A DNA stretch of 6,339 bases from Dehalococcoidia bacterium (lineage in GTDB: Bacteria > Chloroflexota > Dehalococcoidia > SZUA-161). Below, one piece after another: positions 1 to 6,145 of the stretch (positions within the stretch are counted from its first letter, which is position 1; every line of letters begins with the position of its first letter). The DNA lies in assembly GCA_004376205.1 (NCBI GenBank), contig SOKG01000097.1, forward strand, positions 1 through 6,339, written 5' to 3'. The notes beneath the pieces were generated by a model, which did not search any database, was not told the origin of the DNA, and worked only from the letters and a program-made list of their open reading frames with translations. The position numbers were made by a program, and so were the translations under genes.

Positions 1-2
1 CC

Positions 3-1802
3 CATTACAACCGAGCCCGCATGCCTGCTACCCCCCCCTCTAAGAGGATGGGCAGATTTGAGGAGATTGCCTTGGGGTTACCTATGGAAGTCGGGGAGCG
101 TGAGGCGGGGCGCTGCCTCAACTGCGCCCTGTGTAGCGAATGCATGGAATGTGAGCAGGTATGCGAACTGGGCGCAGTCCTCCACACGGACAGAGCCGAG
201 CAGTTTGACATAGGTGCCGAGCTCGTAATCGATTTCGCTTCCGCCAATAATGGGGGGGATAACTATCCGCGCCAGCACGGCATTGCCCGAATCACTCCTC
301 TCCAGATCACGCGACCAGGCATCTACAAGGTAGGGGTTGACGAAGATCGCAGCCTGGAAGGAGAGCTTGCCCAGGCCTCGGCCGTCGCCCTTGAGGCCGC
401 CGCCGAACTCAAGCTGAAAGAGGAAGCACACCCGACAGGTCCGGATACCGCAAGCGCCTCAGATGTTCATTTAGACCACACGCGCGGTGAGATAGAGCCA
501 GCCAGTGCTGGGAGAGCTCGCGTCGGCGTGGTTCTATGCCGCTGCGGCGGCAGCATTAGCTCCGTGATAGATTTCAATCAGGTGACTAATGAAGTGCTGC
601 AGCTTCCTGGCGTCTGCAATCTTCAGGAGATATCGCAGGCATGCAGCGAGGAAGGAGCAAATAGGATTGCAGCCCAGGCTGCAGAGTGGAAGCTTGACAA
701 GGTGGTGCTCGCTGCCTGCCGATGCTGTGGGCTGGAGCAGATATGCTTTAGCTGCACCGACAGGCGGGTGATGTGCCAGAGCCATCTCAGCAATAGCCTG
801 CCCTCATACTATGGGAAGAATGTGGAGTTCGTAAATATCCGCGAACAATGCACCTGGGTTCACGGAGATGACCCGCCAGGCGCTACACGCAAGGCGATAG
901 ATATAATCTCATCAGGGGTCGCCCGGGCCATGCGACCTTTGCCAGCCGCCAGCGAGGGGCGCCCTGTGACCGGAAGCGCGCTCGTATTGGGCGCAGGGAT
1001 TTGCGGCCTTGCGGCAGCAAGAAACCTGATGGCTCAGGGCTATTCCGTAGCAGTCGTTTCCGGTCCCGAATCGGATGGTGCCAGCGAACAGCACGGCGCT
1101 GAGTATCTGGAAGGAAGGGATGGTCTTCTGAAACAACTCGAGGAGCAAGGTATAACTATCAGCCCATGGCCCCAGGTACTGGAGCTGGAAGGTTGGCCGG
1201 GGAGCTATGAGGTCGTGCTGAAATACGGCTCGCAGACCAGCCGCATCGGAGCCGGTGCGGTGATGCTGGATCTTGGAGAGCTGGCTGGGGAAGTCCCTCG
1301 TGAAGCTGGCGCTATCTCTAGAGAGAGCCGCCTCGGTCGCATCCTTGTCCCAAAAAGTGGCTCTGGAGCTGCCGCGGATGCCCACTCTGCCGTCCTCAGG
1401 CAGTTCTCCATCAAAGAGACCGGTGGAATATTCATCATATCGCCAGATGGGGGAGAGTCGCCAGAGGAACAGGTCCTCAGGGGAGCGGCCGCTGCCGCCA
1501 GGGCCTCGGCCTATCTGTACCCGGGTATCCTGATCCCGCGGGACACTGCGGTGACTATTGATAGCAAACTGTGTCGCGGTTGCGGCGATTGCGCTGCCAT
1601 ATGCCCTTACATAGAGATGAGAGAAGGCAGCAGTGGTATGGCCTGCGCCTATGTTGACCAGGCACTATGTCTTGGCTGTGGGGCATGCATAGCACACTGC
1701 CCGACAGGTGCCATAACTCAGCCTATCCAGAGCGACGAGCAGATAGGCTCCACGCTGGAAGCCCTGCTGGGAAAGGTAGCCTGCGCGGTTGAAGCGAGAT
1801 GA
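3..1802 (+). CDS. HdrA-like multidomain flavo-iron-sulfur protein, 5'-truncated by window edge
   Basis: The reading frame is open to the window edge. The first ATG (21) has no Shine-Dalgarno, and residues before and after it match the C-terminal tail of GltD-like FAD/NAD(P) oxidoreductases (FEEIALGL..EREAGRCLNC), so the true start is upstream. Numbering from ATG 21: a six-Cys motif C32-x2-C35-x2-C38-x2-C41-x2-C44-x3-C48; a shortened flavin-domain remnant (about 60-115, with a GIYKVG...QASAVALEAA end); an acidic linker (116-163); an HdrA N-terminal domain (165-310) with VLCRCGG (C173, C175) and ACRCCG (C233, C235, C236) plus C242 and C245; a Rossmann start GAGICG (324-329); a short flavin-like region to about 505; then a 2[4Fe-4S] ferredoxin with C518/C521/C524/C528 and C550/C553/C556/C560. 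It lacks the HdrA inserted ferredoxin and the DCSIC-type motif. Its stop overlaps the next gene (ATGA). The inferred role is electron transfer between an upstream NAD(P)H/FAD module and the Hdr complex. Assignment to the HdrA-like group is secure; the substrate is unknown. Confidence 0.85.
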   Translation, partial: HYNRARMPATPPSKRMGRFEEIALGLPMEVGEREAGRCLNCALCSECMECEQVCELGAVLHTDRAEQFDIGAELVIDFASANNGGDNYPRQHGIARITPLQITRPGIYKVGVDEDRSLEGELAQASAVALEAAAELKLKEEAHPTGPDTASASDVHLDHTRGEIEPASAGRARVGVVLCRCGGSISSVIDFNQVTNEVLQLPGVCNLQEISQACSEEGANRIAAQAAEWKLDKVVLAACRCCGLEQICFSCTDRRVMCQSHLSNSLPSYYGKNVEFVNIREQCTWVHGDDPPGATRKAIDIISSGVARAMRPLPAASEGRPVTGSALVLGAGICGLAAARNLMAQGYSVAVVSGPESDGASEQHGAEYLEGRDGLLKQLEEQGITISPWPQVLELEGWPGSYEVVLKYGSQTSRIGAGAVMLDLGELAGEVPREAGAISRESRLGRILVPKSGSGAAADAHSAVLRQFSIKETGGIFIISPDGGESPEEQVLRGAAAAARASAYLYPGILIPRDTAVTIDSKLCRGCGDCAAICPYIEMREGSSGMACAYVDQALCLGCGACIAHCPTGAITQPIQSDEQIGSTLEALLGKVACAVEAR

Positions 1803-2212
1803 ATAAATCAGCAGTACATTTAGTTGTCTTCGCCTGCAACTGGGATGGCCTGAGCTGTATCGAAGCGGCGGCCCAGGCAGGGTTAAGCTACCCAGCCTCT
1901 GTGAAAGTGGTCAGAGTAAGCTGCCTCTCCCGGGTGCACCAGGGCTTGATGCTCAAGGCCTTTGAACTGGGAGCAGACGGTGTGATGCTCCTGGGGTGTG
2001 AACCAGCCAGCTGCCAGTTTGACATCGACGCCGGGCTTATGGCGCAGGAGTATGAGAAGGCGCGCAAGGTCTTGAGGCTGCTAGGGCTAGGAGAGGAGAG
2101 ACTGGTTCTCTGCCATATGCCTCGCGGCGATGGCTCCGGCTTTGTGGGGCGGGTAACAGGCTTTATCAAAGAGATCGAGCAGATGCGGCCCGCCATCCCC
2201 GCCGGAGCGTAG
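1799..2212 (+). CDS. MvhD/FlpD-like hydrogenase iron-sulfur (delta) subunit
   Basis: This 137-residue soluble protein matches the MvhD/FlpD family. In Hdr complexes that family carries a [2Fe-2S] cluster and passes electrons from a hydrogenase, formate dehydrogenase or other donor to HdrA. Visible signatures are FACNWDG (C13), VRVSCLSR (C42), the block AFELGADGVMLLGCEPASC (C67, C72), and a C-terminal RLVLCHMPRGDG. The usual CNWC motif is CNWD here: the second Cys is D16, with another Cys at C20. Length is normal for a stand-alone MvhD. It starts at ATG 1799 in an ATGA overlap with the upstream stop, with only a weak GAAG ahead, so translational coupling is likely. It is paralogous to the C-terminal domain of the fourth gene, so the operon carries the module twice. 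The family call is firm. Whether it binds the standard cluster is uncertain because of the changed motif. Confidence 0.88.
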   Translation: MNKSAVHLVVFACNWDGLSCIEAAAQAGLSYPASVKVVRVSCLSRVHQGLMLKAFELGADGVMLLGCEPASCQFDIDAGLMAQEYEKARKVLRLLGLGEERLVLCHMPRGDGSGFVGRVTGFIKEIEQMRPAIPAGA

Positions 2213-2218
2213 CAGCGA

Positions 2219-2236
2219 GTGGCTCAGCCAAGCCAC
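2219..2236 (+). other. short intergenic stem-loop
   Basis: In the 85-base gap between the second and third genes, GTGGCT (2219-2224) and AGCCAC (2231-2236) form a perfect 6-bp stem with a 6-base loop, starting 7 bases after the stop codon. No T-run follows, so it does not look like an intrinsic terminator. It could be an mRNA stability or processing element, or chance. This gap is the only real break between genes in the operon. Confidence 0.35.
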
Positions 2237-2284
2237 CAATGAACGACGCAGAACTATCATTTCTCGATGGAGAGGATATAAATC

Positions 2285-2289
2285 GAAGG
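2285..2289 (+). promoter_or_regulatory. ribosome binding site GAAGG for the HdrD-like gene
   Basis: GAAGG lies 8 bases ahead of ATG 2298, the normal spacing. The alternative GTG at 2289 begins on the last base of this site and would have to use GGAGAGG (2269-2275) at a long 13-base spacing. ATG 2298 is therefore the better start, though both are possible and differ by only three codons. Confidence 0.5.
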
Positions 2290-2297
2290 TGTTCGAT

Positions 2298-3446
2298 ATG
2301 GAACGAGAGATAAGTGATAGCAAGATACGCCTCTGCCTCGACTGTGGCAAGTGCACGGTGGTATGTCCGGTTGCCCAGCACGACCCGGAGTTCAACCCCC
2401 GTCTAATAGTACAGAGAGGGTTAGCGCAAAACAGCCGCACCCCGCAGGATGATACGATCTGGGAATGCCTCAGCTGCTACATGTGCGTAGAGCGCTGCAA
2501 CTACCACGTGGCATTCCCCGACTTTGTCCATGGCCTTCGCGCCGAGGCCCTCGCCGCAGGGGCTCAGTTGCGGTGCAGCCACGGGGGAGCGCTCCAGGCG
2601 CTGACGCACCTGATGGCCCGTGAAGACCTGCAGCAGGACCGTCTGAGCTGGCTACCTCAGGACATCGAATTATCCGAGCAATGCGACACGATATTCTTTG
2701 TGGGCTGTGCCCCCTACTTCGACATCGTGTTCAGCGATCTGGGGGTGAACACCCTGGAAGGAGTGAAAGGAGCGCTCAGGCTGCTGAACCGCACTCAGGT
2801 ACCCTTCAGCATCCTGGCCAATGAACGCTGTTGCGGTGGAGACCTGCTCCTCCAGGGGGACAGAGAGGGCTTCTTGGCTCTGGCCAGAGCCAGCATGGAG
2901 GAGTTTGCTCGCCACGGCGTGAAGAGGATCATCACAAACTGTCCTGAATGTCATTATACGCTGAAGGTCCACTACCCTAGGTTGCTGGGGGGCACGGGAA
3001 TCGAGGTAGTGCATCTGACAGAGGTTCTAGCGCCGCTGGTGCAAAGTGGCGAGCTGGATTTGGGCGAGCTTGAAAAAAGGGCCACATATCACGACCCCTG
3101 CACCCTGGGCAGATGCTCGAGGATATTCGATGAGCCCCGTCAACTCATGGCTGCCGTAGCAGGCCTGGAAGTGGTGGAGATGGAGCAGAGCCGGGAGAAA
3201 GCGCTCTGCTGTGGGGCAAGCCCCTGGGCGCACTGCGGCGCAGTAAATCGGCGGATACAGGAACAGCGTCTCGCCCAGGCGGAGGCTACCGGAGCAGACA
3301 TACTGGTGACCACCTGCCCCAAGTGCCAGATACACCTGAGGTGTGCCCAGAAGAGCGGCGACGGCAGGATTCGCCAGGTCGAAATCCAGGATCTGGCGTA
3401 TCTGGCAGCCCGGTCTTTGGACTTAGGAGGTGAGTCGGTTGGCTGA
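2298..3446 (+). CDS. HdrD-like protein: ferredoxin (HdrC) + two CCG domains (HdrB)
   Basis: This soluble protein of 382 residues fuses an HdrC-like and an HdrB-like half, as in HdrD/GlpC-type proteins. From ATG 2298, two [4Fe-4S] motifs come first: C13/C16/C19/C23P and C57/C60/C63/C67. Two complete cysteine-rich CCG domains follow: C137-x40-C178C179-x35-C215-x2-C218 and C268-x35-C304C305-x34-C340-x2-C343. In HdrB such domains hold non-cubane [4Fe-4S] clusters that reduce the CoM-S-S-CoB disulfide. In bacteria, related proteins serve other partners, such as BamD of class II benzoyl-CoA reductase. All expected ligands are present, so it is probably catalytically competent. No transmembrane segment is visible, which argues against a membrane-bound HdrDE arrangement. 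It lies downstream of a stem-loop gap and overlaps the next gene by 8 bases. The domain call is very firm; the disulfide or other substrate cannot be told from the sequence. Confidence 0.93.
   Translation: MEREISDSKIRLCLDCGKCTVVCPVAQHDPEFNPRLIVQRGLAQNSRTPQDDTIWECLSCYMCVERCNYHVAFPDFVHGLRAEALAAGAQLRCSHGGALQALTHLMAREDLQQDRLSWLPQDIELSEQCDTIFFVGCAPYFDIVFSDLGVNTLEGVKGALRLLNRTQVPFSILANERCCGGDLLLQGDREGFLALARASMEEFARHGVKRIITNCPECHYTLKVHYPRLLGGTGIEVVHLTEVLAPLVQSGELDLGELEKRATYHDPCTLGRCSRIFDEPRQLMAAVAGLEVVEMEQSREKALCCGASPWAHCGAVNRRIQEQRLAQAEATGADILVTTCPKCQIHLRCAQKSGDGRIRQVEIQDLAYLAARSLDLGGESVG
3425..3430 (+). promoter_or_regulatory. strong Shine-Dalgarno AGGAGG that fixes a TTG start
   Basis: AGGAGG lies inside the end of the HdrD-like gene and ends 8 bases before TTG 3439. 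The in-frame GTG at 3430 begins on the last G of this site and so cannot be served by it. The sequence therefore favours TTG 3439 as the start of the HdrA-MvhD gene. Confidence 0.75.
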
Positions 3447-5901
3447 ACAGGAACTCAGAATAGGCGTATTTGTCTGCGACTGCGGACTCAACATAGCGGG
3501 GTCAGTTGACACCGAGGAGGTACGGAGCTTTGCAGAGGAGCTTCCTGACGTCGTGGTCTCGGTGAGAAATAGGTACACCTGCGCTGACCCTGGGCAGGAG
3601 GAGATAAAGAGGCATTTACAGGAATACAGGTTGAACCGCGTGGTGGTGGCCTCCTGCACCCCACGGCTCCATGAGTCAACCTTCCGCAACTGTGTGGCAG
3701 AGGCCGGGCTCAACCCCTACCTCCTGGAGATGGCCAGCCTCAGGGAGCATTGTAGCTGGGTACACCTCCACGACCGTGAGGCAGCTACCAAGAAGGCTAA
3801 AGATATCGTCAAGATAGCGGTAGCCCGCGCTCGCCTCCTCGAACCCCAGAAGGAGATGGAGATACCGGTCACCGATACCGCCCTGGTGATAGGCGGCGGG
3901 GTGGCCGGAATCCAGGCAGCCCTGGACCTTGCTGATGCCGGGCATCAGGTGTACCTGGTGGAAAAGGAGCCCTCTATCGGGGGCATAATGGCGCAGCTGG
4001 ACAAGACCTTCCCCACCATGGACTGTTCAATATGTGTGCTCGGGCCTAAGATGATGGATGTGGGCCGCCACCCCCGAATCGAACTCCTGACCTACAGCGC
4101 GGTGGAGGAAGTATCGGGCTACGTTGGCAACTTCAAGGTACGCGTGCGTAGAAAAGCACGCTACGTGGAAGAGGACAAGTGCAACGTCTGCGGCGATTGC
4201 GCTGAGGTCTGCCCGGTGGTATTGCCCGACGAGTTTCAGCGAGGCTTTTCCTCGCGCAAAGCAGCATATATACCCTTGCCCCAGGCTGTGCCCTCAGCCT
4301 ATCTCATCGAAATGGAGCAGTGCCTGGGAAACAACCCCATAGCCTGCGCCAAGTGCGTTGATGCCTGCGAGAAGCAGTGCATTGACCTGAACATGCAGGA
4401 CGAGATAGTGGAGCTGGATGTGGGCACGATAATAGTGGCCACAGGCATGGGTATATATGACCCTACCCCGCTCGACGAGTACGGCTACACACGCTTTGAG
4501 AACGTCATAACGACTATCGAGTTCGAAAGGCTGATATGCGGCGGCGGGCCCACCGACGGCCACCTGATACGTCCCTCAGATCGTCAGACACCAAAGCGCA
4601 TCGGCTTTATTCAGTGTGTCGGCTCGAGAACAGAGAACCGTGGCAATCCCTACTGCTCCAACGTTTGCTGCATGAACACAGTGAAGGACAGCCTGCTCAT
4701 CAAAGAGCACCATCCAGACGCTGAGATCTACGTCTTCTACATGGACATCCGCGCCTTCGGCAAGGGCTTCGAGGACCTGTTCCGCCGCTCCAAGGAAGAA
4801 GGCGTTCACTACATTCGCGGCCTGCCTGGTGAGATCAGTGAAGACCCTGCCACCGGAAACCTCCGCCTCAGAGTGGAGAACACCACTGCGGCGCGTGTGG
4901 AGGAGTACGAGCTGGACATGGTGATTCTGTCGGCGGGCCTGGAGCCCAGGGACGACCTCAAGCAGCTTGCCAACATCCTGAATCTCTCCCAGACCAGCGA
5001 CGGCTTCGCAATGGAGGCTCATCCCAAGCTGAGGCCGGTGGACGCACCCACGCCGGGCATCTTCTTCGCTGGCTGCGTGGAGGCGCCCAAGGACATAAAG
5101 GACAGCGTAACCCAGGCAGGGGCAGCCGCCGCCAGGAGTGCCATCATACTGAATGCAGGTACCATAACAAGCGAGGCCATTAAGGCGGTGATAGAGCTTG
5201 ACAAATGCACATACTGTGGCGTATGCGCCAAGGTCTGTCCCTACGGGGCGGTAAAGGTAGATGTGAAGGGCAAGACGATGGCACAGGTAGTGGCTGCAGC
5301 ATGCGCTGGTTGTGGCACCTGCGCCGCGGAGTGTCGCTTCGATGCCATAACCATGCAGCACTTCAGCGACGCGCAACTGCTGGCCCAGATAGACGCCGCT
5401 CTGGAGCAGGAGCCCGAGCAGAAGATCATAAGCTTCCTCTGCAACTGGTGCAGCTACGCAGGGGGTGACCTGGCCGGGGTGTCCAGGCTACAGTATCCAC
5501 CCAACAACCGCTTCATCCGCACCATGTGCAGCGGCAGAGTGGACGAGAAGTTCATCCTTCACGCCTTCGAGAAAGGCGCTCCTCTGGTGCTGCTCTCCGG
5601 GTGCCATATAAACGACTGCCACTATATCAATGCCAACCACTGGACCAAGCGCCGCGCAGAGAAGCTGTGGGCCCGTATGGAGAAGCTTGGAATACGGCCG
5701 GAGCGGCTGCAACTGGAATGGATTAGCGCCGCCGAGGGCCCCAGGTTCGCCCGGATAATGCGCGAGCTGGAGGAGATGCGCCAGCAGGTTACGCCTGAGG
5801 AGATAGAGCACACCAAGAAGGCGCTGGCCAAGCATAGGATGTCGAAGAAAAAGGCAGGGAAACGGGAAGAGGCCCCAGAACCACAGCCCGAGCCAGCATA
5901 G
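3439..5901 (+). CDS. hdrA: HdrA-MvhD fusion, flavin electron-bifurcating subunit
   Basis: This is a protein of 820 residues if started at TTG 3439 (823 from GTG 3430). Order of parts: HdrA N-terminal domain with VFVCDCGLNIAG (C13, C15), C73, C85 and C105; FAD-binding GGGVAG (152-157) with the ribose-binding acidic residue E175; the HdrA hallmark KTFPTMDCSIC (C196, C199); an inserted ferredoxin with C248/C251/C254/C258 and C295-x7-C303-x2-C306-x3-C310; the conserved GFIQCVGSR (C393) and YCSNVCCMN (C406, C410, C411); a flavin-domain end with GIFFAGCVEAPKDI; a C-terminal ferredoxin with C590/C593/C596/C600 and C622/C625/C628/C632; then a full MvhD domain with CNWC (C668, C671), C697, C722 and C727. 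A Lys/Glu/Pro-rich tail ends the protein. HdrA carries the FAD used for electron bifurcation in Hdr complexes, and MvhD is its electron entry. The natural fusion resembles HdrA2 of Methanosarcina and, more loosely, QmoB. It is cytosolic and is the last intact gene of the operon. Its physiological donor is not visible here. Confidence 0.93.
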   Translation: MAEQELRIGVFVCDCGLNIAGSVDTEEVRSFAEELPDVVVSVRNRYTCADPGQEEIKRHLQEYRLNRVVVASCTPRLHESTFRNCVAEAGLNPYLLEMASLREHCSWVHLHDREAATKKAKDIVKIAVARARLLEPQKEMEIPVTDTALVIGGGVAGIQAALDLADAGHQVYLVEKEPSIGGIMAQLDKTFPTMDCSICVLGPKMMDVGRHPRIELLTYSAVEEVSGYVGNFKVRVRRKARYVEEDKCNVCGDCAEVCPVVLPDEFQRGFSSRKAAYIPLPQAVPSAYLIEMEQCLGNNPIACAKCVDACEKQCIDLNMQDEIVELDVGTIIVATGMGIYDPTPLDEYGYTRFENVITTIEFERLICGGGPTDGHLIRPSDRQTPKRIGFIQCVGSRTENRGNPYCSNVCCMNTVKDSLLIKEHHPDAEIYVFYMDIRAFGKGFEDLFRRSKEEGVHYIRGLPGEISEDPATGNLRLRVENTTAARVEEYELDMVILSAGLEPRDDLKQLANILNLSQTSDGFAMEAHPKLRPVDAPTPGIFFAGCVEAPKDIKDSVTQAGAAAARSAIILNAGTITSEAIKAVIELDKCTYCGVCAKVCPYGAVKVDVKGKTMAQVVAAACAGCGTCAAECRFDAITMQHFSDAQLLAQIDAALEQEPEQKIISFLCNWCSYAGGDLAGVSRLQYPPNNRFIRTMCSGRVDEKFILHAFEKGAPLVLLSGCHINDCHYINANHWTKRRAEKLWARMEKLGIRPERLQLEWISAAEGPRFARIMRELEEMRQQVTPEEIEHTKKALAKHRMSKKKAGKREEAPEPQPEPA

Positions 5902-5931
5902 CGCCCCCGGCACGTAGCTCCAATAGCAGCA

Positions 5932-5963
5932 GGGCGGGTGCAGCGCAGTGAAACCCGCTCTTT
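5932..5963 (+). terminator. possible weak intrinsic terminator after the Hdr operon
   Basis: GGGCGGGT (5932-5939) pairs with ACCCGCTC (5953-5960) in an 8-bp stem with one G-T pair and a 13-base loop, followed directly by TTT (5961-5963). It lies 30 bases after the stop of the HdrA-MvhD gene, where the operon should end. The long loop and short T-run make it weak. Confidence 0.35.
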
Positions 5964-5964
5964 A

Positions 5965-6129
5965 GCCCCCTGGCCTCCACCTGGACCTTCCCACCGCTAT
6001 CGGTTCACCCTCTATGCTCTGGATCGACCCTTGGAGTTAGATGTGGCTGCATCCAAGGAGCAAGTTCTCGACGCTATGCAGGGGCACATACTTGGCCAGG
6101 GTCAGCTCACGGGCCTCTATCAAAGCTAG
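5965..6129 (+). pseudogene. 3' remnant of a PEBP (YbhB/YbcL, Raf kinase inhibitor-like) gene
   Basis: About 54 codons to the stop at 6127 read as the C-terminal third of a phosphatidylethanolamine-binding-like protein: the conserved PPPGPSHRYRFTLYALD, then AMQGHILGQGQLTGLYQ. Family members are usually about 150-180 residues, and the N-terminal two thirds, with the ligand-pocket motifs, are missing. None of the three forward frames in 5902-5964 shows a match to the missing part. The only in-frame start, GTG 5938, sits inside the terminator-like stem with no ribosome site. The usual PCPP context reads PWPP. It therefore looks like the surviving tail of a gene cut by a deletion or rearrangement at the operon's end, and is very unlikely to make a folded product. 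The family match is clear; the cause of truncation is inferred. Confidence 0.72.
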
Positions 6130-6145
6130 CCTGTCAAACTGTTAC

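Noticed and set aside
912..1385. Minus-strand open frame of 157 codons opposite the first gene
   Set aside because: It is antisense to a well-supported coding region, with no recognisable domain and no ribosome site considered convincing.
1835..1860. Possible selenocysteine in the MvhD-like protein, as reported for BamF
   Set aside because: The variant position is GAT (Asp), not TGA, and no in-frame TGA interrupts the gene.
2239..2313. 24-codon ORF starting ATG 2239 in the gap before the HdrD-like gene
   Set aside because: No Shine-Dalgarno precedes it, and it runs out of frame into the HdrD-like gene; the length is within chance.
4576..5376. Minus-strand open frame of 266 codons opposite the HdrA-MvhD gene
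   Set aside because: It lies wholly opposite a clearly coding gene with strong family motifs, its His/Leu/Ala-rich translation resembles no domain I know, and it is an antisense shadow of a GC-rich gene.
5938..5964. GTG 5938 as a real start for a 63-residue PEBP-like protein
   Set aside because: It sits within the terminator-like stem, has no ribosome site, and the first nine residues do not match the family.
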